From Geomicrobium sp. JCM 19039 (GTDB lineage: Bacteria; Bacillota; Bacilli; Bacillales; Marinococcaceae), in assembly GCF_000698145.1 (NCBI RefSeq), contig NZ_BAXB01000002.1, forward strand, positions 349,939-413,938: a stretch of DNA of 64,000 nt, in the 5' to 3' direction. The translations under genes were made by a program, and so were the position numbers. Positions 48,578 through 58,337 of the stretch are shown one piece after another. The notes beneath the pieces were generated by a model that searched no databases, was not told the DNA's origin, and saw only the letters and a program-made list of their open reading frames with translations. How positions within the stretch are numbered: position 1 is the first letter of the stretch; each line of letters starts with the position of its first letter.

Positions 48578-49435
48578 AAAAGAAAATCTCCAATCGTGAA
48601 GAAAAGCATTAAAAGACTAATGATGCCATTCATCGTAAAAAACGCAACATTCACTTTTGATAAATCGTTAGGACTGACAAGACTATGTTCGTAAATCATA
48701 ATGCCCGCACAAATGACCGCCCCAACGAAAAATACCCAGCCGAGCGGAGAAATGAATGAGAGCGTAAGTAGCGCTGTTACACTAATAATATGACTACCAC
48801 GAGCAATGATTAACGCTCGTTTAATGCCAAAGCGTGCAGGAACCGAATGCAAACCATTTCTTCGGTCATAATCAGCATCTTGCGTAGCATAAATAATATC
48901 AAACCCTGCTGTCCAAAACATCACGACTATAAATAGCAACACCGCAACTGGACTGATTGTGCCAGTCGCACCGACCCAGCCACCTAGTGGTGCAATCGCG
49001 ATTGTCATCCCTAAAATAAAGTGACACGCCCATGTGAACCGCTTCGTATAGGAATAGATGACTAAAAAGAAAACCGCAAGTGGCAACAAGTAAACCGCTA
49101 ACATGTTTAATTGAAATGCAGCTACAAATAGCAACACGAACGACACAGAAATAAAAATGCCCACTTCTTTGAACGAAATATCACCTGCAGGAATCGCACG
49201 GTTGCTCGTTCTCGGATTTCGTTTATCAATGGTTGCATCAATCACTCGGTTTAAACTCATCGCAGCACTTCTTGCACCTACCATGGCAACGGTAATCCAA
49301 AAGATTTGCATAAGCGTTGGCCACGTACCATTCTCAACAAAAGCTTCCGAGAATTGCACCTAAAAAAGCAAAAGGAAGCGCAAAAACAGTATGCTCAAAC
49401 TTGATCATTTCGAGAATTGTTTTTAGTTTATTCAT
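48574..49435 (-). CDS. mqnP: UbiA-family prenyltransferase, MqnP type (frameshifted as assembled)
   Basis: The protein is a membrane prenyltransferase of the UbiA family, expected to join the heptaprenyl chain to the naphthoate ring in the futalosine route. The first motif is N-R-V-I-D-A-T-I-D and the second Q-D-A-D-Y-D; seven to eight membrane segments follow. ATG 49435 (M-N-K-L-K-T) has TTGAGG nine bases upstream. A T run read on the minus strand at 49339-49342 seems one base too long, splitting A-I-L-G-S-F from V-E-N-G-T-W; repair gives about 286 residues. As assembled, the N-terminus appears fused to menG because that gene's stop is also out of frame. Overlaps ubiX in ATGA. Confidence 0.86.
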
Positions 49436-49460
49436 AGATTGCATCCTCAAGACTGATCGC

Positions 49461-50159
49461 TTAAAACCCCAATGACCAGCGGCTGCACCACCAGCATAGC
49501 TGCGGTAGTTCACATCAACAAAACCAGAATCAACAAACCACTCAGCCAGTTCCTTTTTCTTTGGAAACGTCGCGGTCGAATCATACAACCACTGATACTC
49601 TTTACCGCTTCCAGCGACCCAGCGACCGAGCCTAGGCATGACTTGTTTAAAATACACGGAATAAAACGGCTTAAACAATACATTCTCTGGGTGGGACGTC
49701 TCTAGGCAGAGTACTTGTCCTCCGGGTTTAAGAACACGAAGAATTTCTTGTAAAGCCTTTTTCGGGTCCGGTACATTGCGGAGTCCAAAGCCAATTGTGA
49801 CAACGTGAAACGACTCATCCGCAAATGGCAGTTCCGTCGCATCTCCATGAAGAAGCTCCACATTTGTTAGTTTCTCATCGTCGACTTTTTTTTTGGCCGA
49901 CCTGGAGCATATTTTCACTAAAGTCAAGACCGTGCACTTTTCCTTTGCCTTCAAGCTGATTGGCGATGGCAATCGTCCAATCTCCTGTGCCGCAACACAC
50001 ATCAAGCACTTGAGCGTGAACAGGCAATGACATTTGCCTCATAATGTCTCTGCGCCATTGTTTATGCATGTTCAGGCTGATGACACCGTTCATTTTGTCA
50101 TACTTCGTTGATATGGATTGAAACACTTCATGAACGTGTTTTTCATTCGTTCTCCCCAC
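49461..50159 (-). CDS. menG: Demethylmenaquinone methyltransferase MenG/UbiE (two indels as assembled)
   Basis: MenG methylates demethylmenaquinone with S-adenosylmethionine, the last step of menaquinone synthesis. The SAM motif is L-D-V-C-C-G-T-G-D-W, with H-G-L-D-F-S, G-D-A-T-E-L-P-F, G-L-R-N-V-P-D and a P-G-G-Q-V-L-C-L-E-T-S motif. Nine A (49886-49894, minus strand) should be eight, and one T is missing just before the stop (F-stop at 49461). Repair gives about 232 residues. GTG 50159 follows GGGAGGGG by 8 bases. Starts 5 bp after hepS. Confidence 0.92.
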
Positions 50160-50164
50160 AGTTG

Positions 50165-50967
50165 TTACCCCTCCCGATTATGCGCTAAGAGTTCTCCGAT
50201 GCGATTGGATAGATGCTCTGTTAGTTGCCTTTCATGCGTGTTATACGCTGCTTCAAGCTTAACGTATACACGTTCAGCGACAATTCGAAGTTGCTGGATC
50301 ATCCCTTCTGCCGATACATCCCCAACTTCCCCACCGGTTCCATGGCAAATAACGGTGATAGCCTCGCTGAACCAAAGGGGTTCTCTTTTTCTTCTGCGTG
50401 CTCGATCATGTCGAGTAGTCTTCGATACGTTAGAAAAGGCGGCGCTAAGTGTTGCACAGCCTCGTGATTATAAAAGACACCGACGTTTTTTATAAGTGTA
50501 GATTCCATAATCGTGACGAGACTTTCCAATTCATCCACGCCTGACCAGTCATGCTCATGAAGTCGTATCTTCGCGTCGTTCGTCTTTTGGATGGATCCGC
50601 TGAACACACGGACAAGTTTCACATCTTCAAGCTTAGCGAGCTCTGAATAATAAAGGCTGCTAAACCAATCTCCAGCAAGCACCGTTAATTGCTTTTCAAT
50701 TTCACGGTCTCTTGCTTCATTATGTAATGGGACATATTGATGAGTCGTAAGCGCTGCGTCTACTAGCATCGCTGCTGTTGTCCTCTTCAGCTTACCTTCT
50801 TCAGCCAGTTCAGGGGCGTCAATACAATTCGTGAAAAGCATCATTTTGTCCCGATCGATGCTCACTTTCGAGACGTGTTGGTTTAAATACCGATGAGCAC
50901 TTAATCGATTAAATCGGTCTTGAATCCATTGAAACCGCTCTTCTTCTTTCCATTCTGCCTGTTGCAT
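50165..50967 (-). CDS. hepS: Heptaprenyl diphosphate synthase component I (frameshifted as assembled)
   Basis: HepS is the regulatory subunit that, with HepT, makes heptaprenyl diphosphate. The family is poorly conserved; position, length of about 267 residues and helical content support the call. One G is missing at 50329-50332 (V-G-E-V-G-D-V reads V-G-K-L-G-M-Y), and the C-terminal 50 residues (M-I-Q-Q-L-R-I-V-A-E-R-V-Y to TAA at 50165) are in another frame. ATG 50967 follows GGAGGGAAG. Between mtrB and menG as in B. subtilis. Confidence 0.85.
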
Positions 50968-51022
50968 ACTCTTCCCTCCGGAAACCCATGATCCTGAATA
51001 GAAAGAAAGTAGCTAGATTTTG

Positions 51023-51244
51023 CTACTCTCTTTCTGTCAACATTTCTCCGTGACTCGTTTGAATAAGTGCCTTGCCGCGAATCTTAACAGCAGACGTATG
51101 CTCTGTAAATTGACCAATCATTACTTCGCCTTTGTCCAGCTTTTCAGAGTGATGAAAACGCGTCGTATTTCCACGTGTTAAGCCAATCACATTCACACCG
51201 TCTTCTTCTGCCCGAACGACAAAGAAGTCATTGTTACTACTCAT
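51023..51244 (-). CDS. mtrB: Tryptophan RNA-binding attenuation protein TRAP
   Basis: TRAP forms an 11-subunit ring that, with bound tryptophan, wraps GAG/UAG repeats in the trp leader and stops transcription. The 73-residue protein has [32 protein letters not shown] and A-L-I-Q-T; the K-L-D-K Lys and the V-K-I-R-G Lys/Arg are the RNA contacts. ATG 51244 follows AGAGGAGGG. Downstream of folE by 28 bp. Its target site is at 41983-42065. Confidence 0.97.
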   Translation of the reverse strand: MSSNNDFFVVRAEEDGVNVIGLTRGNTTRFHHSEKLDKGEVMIGQFTEHTSAVKIRGKALIQTSHGEMLTERE

Positions 51245-51272
51245 GAGAATCCCTCCTCTACGCATTTACTGT

Positions 51273-51839
51273 CTAATACTTAATGAGAGATAATACTTCT
51301 TGACGCGAAGACTCTTCTTCTTCAAATACGCCACGAACCGCAGAAGTGATTGTCGAGCTACCTGGCTTTTGGATGCCACGCATCGTCATACACATATGTT
51401 CAGCCTCAACAATGACCATCACACCGTGCGGATCTAACGTCTCTATCAAAGCATCGGCTACGGTTGATGTAATTCTTTCTTGAAGTTGTGGCCTTCTCGT
51501 TACGGTTTCAACAACACGTGCCAATTTACTGAGCCCTGTAACTGTACCGTTCTTAGGGATATAACCTACGTGTACTTTCCCGAAGAATGGTAGTAGGTGG
51601 TGTTCACACATCGAATAAAACGTAATGTCTTTGACGAGCACAAGCTCTTCATGCTCTTCTCCAAATACTGTCTTCAGATGCTCAGCAGGATCTTCACCAA
51701 TGCCACCGAATACTTCTTCGTACATTCTTGCTACCCGGGCAGGTGTATCTATAATTCCTTCTCGACCAGGATCATCTCCGATCGCTTCAAGGATTTGACG
51801 GACCGCAGATTCAATTTTTTCTTTGTCGAATTTCGTCAT
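51273..51839 (-). CDS. folE: GTP cyclohydrolase I
   Basis: FolE opens the GTP ring for folate synthesis. The 188-residue protein has [10 protein letters not shown] (zinc Cys and His), [15 protein letters not shown] and [14 protein letters not shown] 51839 follows GGGGG; 34 extra upstream residues in the open frame are not family-like and overlap the promoter. In B. subtilis hbs lies between spoIVA and this gene; it is absent here. Confidence 0.96.
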   Translation of the reverse strand: MTKFDKEKIESAVRQILEAIGDDPGREGIIDTPARVARMYEEVFGGIGEDPAEHLKTVFGEEHEELVLVKDITFYSMCEHHLLPFFGKVHVGYIPKNGTVTGLSKLARVVETVTRRPQLQERITSTVADALIETLDPHGVMVIVEAEHMCMTMRGIQKPGSSTITSAVRGVFEEEESSRQEVLSLIKY

Positions 51840-51877
51840 GGCGTATGGCCCCCTATATCGCATGTTAATCGCTAGAA

Positions 51878-51906
51878 ATTTTAGCACAGGGCCTTTTATA
51901 AAGCAA
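51878..51906 (-). promoter_or_regulatory. Sigma-A promoter of the folE-mtrB operon
   Basis: TTGCTT (51901-51906), 17 bases and TAAAAT (51878-51883) lie about 40 bp upstream of folE on the minus strand. Downstream genes to hepT are closely spaced or overlapping and probably share it. Confidence 0.65.
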
Positions 51907-51962
51907 TTATGACCTCTTATCCTATTGTAACACTTCGTCAAGCCTCATCAAATAAAAACAAA

Positions 51963-51990
51963 ATAAACCCCCGTTATATAACGGGAGTTT
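51963..51990 (-). terminator. Terminator of spoIVA
   Basis: AAAC-t-CCCGTTATATAACGGG-g-GTTT is a near-perfect palindrome followed by ATTTTG on the minus strand, starting 5 bases after the spoIVA stop. Confidence 0.8.
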
Positions 51991-51994
51991 ATTA

Positions 51995-53476
51995 TTACAA
52001 GATAATCGCAATCAGACCGCCGCTACCTTCATTAATGATTCTCTCCAGCGTTTCTTTTAACTTATACCTTGCATTTTCTGGCATGAGAGAGAGCTTCGCT
52101 TGAATGCCTTCGCGGACGATGCTGTTTAAAGAGCGACCGAATATATCTGAATTCCAAATGGAAAGCGGGTTTTCTTCAAAGTCTTGCATCAAGTAGCGCA
52201 CGAGCTCTTCGCTCTGCTTTTCTGTCCCGATAATCGGGGCAAACTCTGACTCAACATCAACTTTAATCATATGAATGGACGGAGCAACCGCTCGTAAGCG
52301 AACCCCAAACCGTGACCCTTGTCGGATGATTTCTGGTTCATCCAAACTCATGTCCGTAATAGCTGGTGCGGCAATACCATACCCTGTTTGTTTAACCATT
52401 TTCAACGCTTCGGAAACTTGATCATACTCTGATTTTGCATGGGAGAAATCTTGCATCAGTTGTAAAAGGTGGTCTTTCCCTCGAATCTCTACACCGACCA
52501 CTTCTTTTAAGATCTCATCATACAAATCATCAGGCGCATACAAATCAATATCTGCGACCCCTTGCCCCATTTCGATACCCGATAACGAGGCGGTATCAAT
52601 AAACTCAAACTCGTCTGCAAAGTGACCGACGACGCGATCGACGTCTCGCAACCGTTTAATATCTTGAACCGTCTCTTTCACAGATCGCTCATAATCTTTT
52701 CTTAACCAGTGATCATCGCGTAACACCATGACCCAACTCGGTAAATTGACGTTCACTTCGTGCACCGGAAACTCAAAGAGTACTTCTCTTAGTACACGAT
52801 TAATATCGTGCTCTGTCATGCTTTCTACACTCATTGAAAGTACAGGTACGTCATGCAACTGCTCCAAATCACTTCGGAGTTCTTCTGTCTCTGGTGCGTA
52901 CGGTCGAACGGAATTGACGATAACGATAAACGGTTTGCCAACTTCCTTTAACTCTTCAATGACACGCTCTTCTGCTTCCAAGTATTCATGTCTCGGCAAT
53001 TCCCCGATGCTGCCATCAGAAGTGACAACAACACCAAGCGTCGAGTGTTCTTGAATGACTTTTCGTGTTCCAATCTCTGCAGCTTCTTGGAACGGAATCG
53101 GTTCTTCGTACCAAGGTGTATTAATCATTCTTGGTCCGTGCTCATCTTCATACCCTTTCGCTCCCGAAACCGCATAGCCCACACAATCAACGAGTCTTAT
53201 ATTTACATCGAGACCTTCATCGACATGCAGCTCAACAGCCGTATTCGGTACAAACTTAGGTTCTGTCGTCATAATCGTTTTTCCGGCAGCACTTTGCGGC
53301 AATTCATCTTGTGTGCGGGCGCGCTCTACCTCACTGTCCATGTATGGCAATACGACCAATTCCATGAACTTCTTGATAAAGGTTGATTTACCTGTTCGCA
53401 CCGCACCGACGACGCCTAAGTAAATATCACCTCCTGTACGCTCCGCGATATCTTTAAAGATATCCACTTTCTCCAC
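51995..53476 (-). CDS. spoIVA: Stage IV sporulation protein A, spore coat morphogenetic ATPase
   Basis: SpoIVA polymerises on the forespore surface, anchors the coat and is needed for cortex formation. The 493-residue protein has the Walker A motif G-A-V-R-T-G-K-S-T near residue 30, the middle domain and the conserved C-terminal region ending in G-G-L-I-A-I-I-L. GTG 53476 follows GGAGGGG by 5 bases. A sigma-E-type promoter lies upstream, a terminator downstream. Length equals the B. subtilis protein within a residue or two. Confidence 0.97.
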   Translation of the reverse strand: MEKVDIFKDIAERTGGDIYLGVVGAVRTGKSTFIKKFMELVVLPYMDSEVERARTQDELPQSAAGKTIMTTEPKFVPNTAVELHVDEGLDVNIRLVDCVGYAVSGAKGYEDEHGPRMINTPWYEEPIPFQEAAEIGTRKVIQEHSTLGVVVTSDGSIGELPRHEYLEAEERVIEELKEVGKPFIVIVNSVRPYAPETEELRSDLEQLHDVPVLSMSVESMTEHDINRVLREVLFEFPVHEVNVNLPSWVMVLRDDHWLRKDYERSVKETVQDIKRLRDVDRVVGHFADEFEFIDTASLSGIEMGQGVADIDLYAPDDLYDEILKEVVGVEIRGKDHLLQLMQDFSHAKSEYDQVSEALKMVKQTGYGIAAPAITDMSLDEPEIIRQGSRFGVRLRAVAPSIHMIKVDVESEFAPIIGTEKQSEELVRYLMQDFEENPLSIWNSDIFGRSLNSIVREGIQAKLSLMPENARYKLKETLERIINEGSGGLIAIIL

Positions 53477-53530
53477 GAGATCCCCTCCGATCTAAAATTA
53501 ACTCCACCGTTTCAAAATATGTGTCATTGC

Positions 53531-53560
53531 ATTCTATGATGTTGTCCACTTCTTTATGAC
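53531..53560 (-). promoter_or_regulatory. Sigma-E-type (mother-cell) promoter of spoIVA
   Basis: GTCATAAA (53553-53560), a 14-base spacer and CATAGAAT (53531-53538) fit the sigma-E pattern (ATA core at -35 and CATA-N-AAT at -10). It lies about 55 bp before spoIVA, a gene known to be sigma-E dependent in B. subtilis. Confidence 0.7.
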
Positions 53561-53600
53561 AAGGATTGAACAGGCGGATCGTTTTCTCGAAATATTTACA

Positions 53601-53649
53601 AAAACAAAAAACCTCTTCTACTCTATATATAGATAGAGAGGAGAGGTTT
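53601..53649 (-). terminator. Terminator after yphF
   Basis: AAACCTCT ... AGAGGTTT forms the base of an imperfect hairpin with further pairing of CTCTA and TAGAG inside, followed by TTTTGTTTTTG on the minus strand. Confidence 0.8.
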
Positions 53650-53660
53650 AGAACATTTCC

Positions 53661-54386
53661 TTATTCGTTTTTGCCTGTAATTTTTGGTTCTCCGTTATCC
53701 AGTTCATAAGGAACAGAATAGACCGGCGCAATTGGAAACTCGTCAGTAAGTATAGAGCGGATGTCTGATTCATCTTCTGGAACACCGTCATATTCATGCA
53801 ATACTCGGTTTAAATCAATGGCATAGTCGATCACCACTTGACCTGTACGATCCAAATACAATGGTAACGTCGTGGAAAAATACGGGCTGGATACAACCGG
53901 TTGCTCATCTAAACCCATAGCTTCATAATCAAGGGCAAAAATGCCAGGTGCTACCATTTCGTCTAGCGGTGGATAACCGTTTGTTCTCGTGTATTCATTT
54001 ACTTCTCGTTCAAATTGGTTCGCTTCATGCATAACAAGTACTGGTATGACTCGAACTTCGGGATCGTTTTCGACATCAATTAACGTGTAGTAGAAGTTGC
54101 CCCCATTTTCATATGCACTCGCAGGAGCATCATGCATATAGCCAGGCACAAGTTGGCGAAAATCAACTTGATACCGTTCATAGTCGGTCATCGTTTCATC
54201 AAACGTCTTAATCGGGAGCACCCCGTTTTGTTCTTGGAACTGATCAACCCCAGCTTGCACAGATTGCAATTGCTCTTCGTATGGAAAGCCCCCTGTACTC
54301 GTTCCTGATGACGGTTCAGGATCACCACAAGCTACGAGTAAAACGAGCAGCGATATGGGAACTAGCTGTTTTATAATACGCACCAT
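53661..54386 (-). CDS. yphF: YphF-like lipoprotein
   Basis: The 241-residue protein has a signal peptide and a lipobox L-L-V-A-C-G-D (Cys near residue 20), so it is probably tethered to the outer face of the membrane. The rest is acidic with many Y and P. Length and location between spoIVA and the small YphE gene match B. subtilis YphF, whose function is not known to me beyond being a lipoprotein made around sporulation. Confidence 0.85.
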   Translation of the reverse strand: MVRIIKQLVPISLLVLLVACGDPEPSSGTSTGGFPYEEQLQSVQAGVDQFQEQNGVLPIKTFDETMTDYERYQVDFRQLVPGYMHDAPASAYENGGNFYYTLIDVENDPEVRVIPVLVMHEANQFEREVNEYTRTNGYPPLDEMVAPGIFALDYEAMGLDEQPVVSSPYFSTTLPLYLDRTGQVVIDYAIDLNRVLHEYDGVPEDESDIRSILTDEFPIAPVYSVPYELDNGEPKITGKNE

Positions 54387-54406
54387 GCTTCACTCCAAAG
54401 ATATAT

Positions 54407-54607
54407 TCAAAGGGTTGCGCGCGATCCAGGAACGACCACGACCAACACGATTAATCCTGCGATGAGAATGCATACAAATGAAAAGCTGAGCACGATAAAA
54501 CGTAGCACACCATTTAACTTTTCTCTTCCAAACAGCGCACCCGCTGCAGCCACAAACATTAAAAACAACCCGATAAAAGACAGCCACATTGATTGTAACG
54601 GGGTCAT
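54407..54607 (-). CDS. yphE: Small membrane protein, DUF2768 (YphE)
   Basis: This 66-residue protein has two predicted membrane helices (about 5-26 and 36-60) joined by F-G-R-E-K-L-N-G-V-L-R. Size, topology and position upstream of yphF match the DUF2768/YphE family of spore formers. ATG 54607 follows AGGAGGG. Function unknown. Confidence 0.82.
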   Translation of the reverse strand: MTPLQSMWLSFIGLFLMFVAAAGALFGREKLNGVLRFIVLSFSFVCILIAGLIVLVVVVPGSRATL

Positions 54608-54739
54608 AACGTACCCTCCTTCAAATTCACTCGTCCATTATAGCATACCGATGATTGGTCTCGCAGTAACCGTTCATAGCAACAGTTGTCCATTTTTCAA
54701 AAATCTTTCGCTATAGGTATGAGGCATCATCCACACCAC

Positions 54740-54771
54740 AAAAAAAATCGAAGAGCATCCGCTCTTCGATT
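54740..54771 (-). terminator. Terminator after the spoVIF-like gene
   Basis: AATCGAAGAG-cggatg-CTCTTCGATT is a perfect 10-bp stem followed by T6 to T8 on the minus strand. Confidence 0.92.
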
Positions 54772-54876
54772 GACTAAACCTTTCTTCCAATAGGTGGAGC
54801 CTTGTTGGATGTGGTTCACTGGTATCCTATGCAAAGTATCCGTCTCTGCACTATACGAACGCCTAGCTAAACGCAA

Positions 54877-55134
54877 TTATCCTCTGAAAAGTTGACTCAA
54901 TGAATTAAAATCTAAAGGAATATCATTATTTGTGATCGCGCGAACGAGTTGATCTTCTTTTTCTTTTGAAACCGGAACGCCTGCCATTTTTGATACATCA
55001 TGGATGAGTTGACGAACGGTCGCTTCATCTTGCAAGTTAGCCCCGCTAACTGAGTTTGCCATGTTGTATACATCGTTTTGGTTCATGTTTGACTCCTTTT
55101 GAATCCGATCGAAAATGGAATCAAATTGATTCAT
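54877..55134 (-). CDS. SpoVIF-family small sporulation protein
   Basis: The 85-residue protein resembles stage VI sporulation protein F: M-N-Q-x-D-V-Y-N-M-A-N-S-V, D-E-A-T-V-R-Q-L-I, and K-E-D-Q-L-V-R-A-I with a final L-D-F-N-S-L-S-Q-L-F. In B. subtilis SpoVIF (YjcC) acts late in coat assembly. Here it sits between gpsA and yphE. ATG 55134 chosen; an in-frame GTG 12 bases earlier is too close to GGAAAG. Terminator follows. Confidence 0.8.
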   Translation of the reverse strand: MNQFDSIFDRIQKESNMNQNDVYNMANSVSGANLQDEATVRQLIHDVSKMAGVPVSKEKEDQLVRAITNNDIPLDFNSLSQLFRG

Positions 55135-55217
55135 ATCTACACCCACTTTCCTATTCTTATTGAATAGTGTATGTAGATCGAATTGAGGTGTGATTTCTAG
55201 GCAGAAGTTCAGATCGA

Positions 55218-56248
55218 TTATTCTTTTAGATGTTTAAAAAAGTCTTCAGACTCATGCTTTTTTAGGCGACCCATTAATTGTTCACTGGCGCTTTCTGGGT
55301 GCTCTCCATTAAAAATCACGTCATACAACGCCGTTGTAATTGGCACCTCGATCTCATGTGATGCCGCCAGTTGGTGCATGGCACGTGTCGTTTTTACACC
55401 TTCTACAACCATCCCCATATCATCCAAAACGGTTTGAAGCGGCTTGCCTTGACCTAGTTGAAAGCCCGCTCTCCAGTTCCGGCTATGCTTGCTCGTACAC
55501 GTCGCAATTAAATCTCCAAGGCCAGAAAGACCTGCAAACGTTAACGGGTCCGCGCCTAACCGTGTTCCCAGTCTTGTAATCTCCGCAAGCCCTCTCGTCA
55601 TAATCGCCGCTTTTGCGTTATCACCAAAGCCAAGACCTTCCGCCAGTCCAACAGCGAGTGCAATCACGTTTTTGAGAGACCCGCCGAGTTCAACCCCAGT
55701 CAAATCTTCATTCGTATACACGCGAAAGTTTTGGTTAATAAACAAATCTTGAGCCTTTTTGTCGCATGAACATCATCCGATGAAACCGTAACGGTCGTCG
55801 GCTGCCTTCGGGCCACCTCTTCGGCATGGCTCGGTCCTGACAGACAGACGATTGAGTCCGTCACTTTTTCTATACCCTCATCTTTCATTAACTCTGATAC
55901 TCTAAGTAATGTGTCCGGTTCAATGCCTTTAGAGGCATGAATGACATAAGGAATGGTTTTATTGAATGCGACAATTTCTCGAACAGCTTCTCTCATCCCG
56001 GACGTTGGGACGCTAATTAATAACGCTTCCCCATGTGCCAATACCTCTCCCATATGTGTAGAAGCCTTCAATTGTTTAGGGAGCGTAACACCGGAAAGAT
56101 ACTTCTCATTCGTCTGATGACCATTCATTTCATTCACTTGGTCTTCTCTTCTCGCCCACATTAAAACATCATGGCCATTGTCGGCGAGAACGATCGCGAG
56201 CGCCGTTCCCCAACTTCCAGCACCAAGTACTGCTACACGTTGTTTCAT
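55218..56248 (-). CDS. gpsA: Glycerol-3-phosphate dehydrogenase [NAD(P)+] (frameshifted as assembled)
   Basis: GpsA makes sn-glycerol 3-phosphate for phospholipid synthesis. The NAD loop [27 protein letters not shown] and the catalytic Lys region L-G-G-S-L-K-N-V and [11 protein letters not shown] are present. One A is missing from an A run at 55754-55758 (T-K-K-A-Q-D-L-F reads T-K-R-L-K-I-C); repair gives about 343 residues. ATG 56248 is chosen with AAAGGG 9 bases upstream. Next to plsY, which uses its product. Confidence 0.92.
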
Positions 56249-56288
56249 CCCCATCATCCCTTTCCAGCTTTCAAGCCAATACCGCACA

Positions 56289-56927
56289 TTACTTTTCTCC
56301 GATTTTACTTTCATTCCCTTTGACTAAACGTTGAATGTTCGTTCGATGCCGCCAAATAGACATGATCCCAACAACACAAGTAAGCGCAAAGTATGATATT
56401 GGATAGCCATAATGGTCAAGCGTAAACAACACCGTAAACGGGGTAAAAAAAGCAAAGATCAGTGATCCAAGCGACACATATCTCGTGATGACGATCGCCA
56501 AAATCGCAACAATCCCAACATAGATTGCCGGAAAGAAAACGAGCGTTGCAATGACACCAATTGTTGTTGCGACACCTTTTCCACCCTTGAATTGATAATA
56601 AACCGGATAATTGTGACCGAGTATTGCGAGCAATCCGCAGATCGCAGGTGTCCAACCCGAGTACTGATCAAAAAATGACAGACCGCTTGATAAGAACAAC
56701 AATTCCATTAAAAAACCGAGAAGGACGGCGACGATCCCTTTCACTGCATCAAGTAGCAATACAAGTATTGCGGGACCTTTCCCCAAAATACGTAGTGTAT
56801 TTGTCGCCCCTGCGTTTCCACTGCCGTGTTTTCGAATGTCTACTTTCTTGATTTTCTTTACGAAAATGTAACTAAAGCTAATCGAACCGATAAGATACGC
56901 AATAATCCCTGCAAGAATAACATCCAT
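56289..56927 (-). CDS. plsY: Glycerol-3-phosphate acyltransferase PlsY
   Basis: PlsY transfers acyl groups from acyl phosphate to glycerol 3-phosphate in the membrane. The 212-residue protein has five membrane segments and the three conserved motifs: G-S-G-N-A-G-A-T-N, K-G-G-K-G-V-A-T and the late H-R-x-N-I-x-R-L. It lies between der and gpsA; the latter makes its substrate. Confidence 0.96.
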   Translation of the reverse strand: MDVILAGIIAYLIGSISFSYIFVKKIKKVDIRKHGSGNAGATNTLRILGKGPAILVLLLDAVKGIVAVLLGFLMELLFLSSGLSFFDQYSGWTPAICGLLAILGHNYPVYYQFKGGKGVATTIGVIATLVFFPAIYVGIVAILAIVITRYVSLGSLIFAFFTPFTVLFTLDHYGYPISYFALTCVVGIMSIWRHRTNIQRLVKGNESKIGEK

Positions 56928-56950
56928 CGTCTCCCCACTCCCCCCAAAGC

Positions 56951-58270
56951 TTAAGACTCGTTTTTCTTACGCGCAATAATTTTCAGTGGTGTACCAACAA
57001 AAGAAAACGCCTCTCGCAATTGATTCTCCAAATACCTGCGATACGAAAAGTGCATTAAATCTGGATCATTCACAAACACAACGAATGTCGGTGGACCGAT
57101 GGCAACTTGAGTAGCATAATTAATTCGCAAACGCTTAATCCCACCAGCGGTAGGTGCAGGGTTTCGGGAAACTGCATCCATAATGACGTCATTAATCACG
57201 TGTGTTGGCATCCGCATTTGGTGACTGTCCATCACTTCATTTACAACAGGAAGCAATTTTTGAATCCGCTGATTCTTTGTAGCTGACACAAACACGATTG
57301 GCGCATACGACAAGTAGCTAAACGTCTCCCGAATGTTCTCGGTGTACGCTTTCATCGTGCGATCATCCTTTTCCACCGCATCCCACTTATTCACTACAAT
57401 TACAACGGCCCGACCCGACTCATGCGCATAGCCTGCAATTTTCTTATCTTGTTCAATAATGCCTTCTTCACCGTCTAAGACGACAAGCACGACATTCGCC
57501 CTCTCAAGAGCACGCATCGCCCGAAGAACACTGTACTTCTCTGTGTTCTCATATACTTTCCCGCGCTTTCTCATACCAGCTGTGTCCACAATTTTGTAGT
57601 CTTGGTCCCCTCGGGTAAAGTTCGTATCAATGGCATCTCTTGTCGTACCGGCAATATTACTCGTAATGACACGCTCTTCCCCTAAGATTGCATTGACGAG
57701 TGAAGACTTCCCGACATTTGGTCTACCAATAACAGCGATTTTAATGAGTGATTCTTCCTCAGCGTCCTCTAAATGAACAGGGAAGTTGGCAAACACTTCA
57801 TCAAGCATATCTCCGATTCCAATGCCGTGTGATCCAGATATTGGAAATGGTTGACCGAACCCAAATTCATAAAAATCATAGATTAAGTCTTGCATATCAG
57901 GGTTATCAACCTTGTTGACGCCTACAACAACAGGCTTTTTGGACCTTTTCAAGATCATCGCAACTTCTTCATCTTGAGGCGTAATGCCTTCCCTACCATT
58001 AACGATGAAAATAATGCTATCTGCTTCCTCAATCGCAATTTCTGCTTGCATTCTCGTCTGGTCTATGAGTGGTTCCTCACCGATATCAATTCCACCGGTA
58101 TCAATGACATTAAACGTACGATTCAACCACTCTCCTTGTCCATATAGGCGGTCTCTCGTTACACCCGGTTTATCTTCGACGATTGCTAACCTTTCGCCGA
58201 CCATCCGGTTAAAAATTGTTGATTTCCCAACGTTAGGTCTACCAACGATGGCTACTGTTGCTTTTGACAT
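56951..58270 (-). CDS. der: Ribosome-assembly GTPase Der (EngA)
   Basis: Der has two GTPase domains in tandem and matures the 50S subunit. The 439-residue protein shows G-R-P-N-V-G-K-S-T near residue 10, D-T-G-G-I, N-K-V-D, then G-R-P-N-V-G-K-S-S near residue 182, D-T-A-G-M-R and N-K-W-D, followed by the KH-like C-terminal domain. Full length and intact. Same position as in B. subtilis. Confidence 0.97.
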   Translation of the reverse strand: MSKATVAIVGRPNVGKSTIFNRMVGERLAIVEDKPGVTRDRLYGQGEWLNRTFNVIDTGGIDIGEEPLIDQTRMQAEIAIEEADSIIFIVNGREGITPQDEEVAMILKRSKKPVVVGVNKVDNPDMQDLIYDFYEFGFGQPFPISGSHGIGIGDMLDEVFANFPVHLEDAEEESLIKIAVIGRPNVGKSSLVNAILGEERVITSNIAGTTRDAIDTNFTRGDQDYKIVDTAGMRKRGKVYENTEKYSVLRAMRALERANVVLVVLDGEEGIIEQDKKIAGYAHESGRAVVIVVNKWDAVEKDDRTMKAYTENIRETFSYLSYAPIVFVSATKNQRIQKLLPVVNEVMDSHQMRMPTHVINDVIMDAVSRNPAPTAGGIKRLRINYATQVAIGPPTFVVFVNDPDLMHFSYRRYLENQLREAFSFVGTPLKIIARKKNES

Positions 58271-58337
58271 GAGTTATTCATGCCCCCTGTTCTTCTATGT
58301 AGATCACGAATTCAAAGGTTGAACTCGCGACACTCCT

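Noticed and set aside
49334..50005. Apparent MenG-MqnP fusion protein
   Set aside because: One missing T just before the menG stop removes the stop codon; the restored sequence ends H-W-G-F-stop, followed by a ribosome-binding site and the MqnP start.
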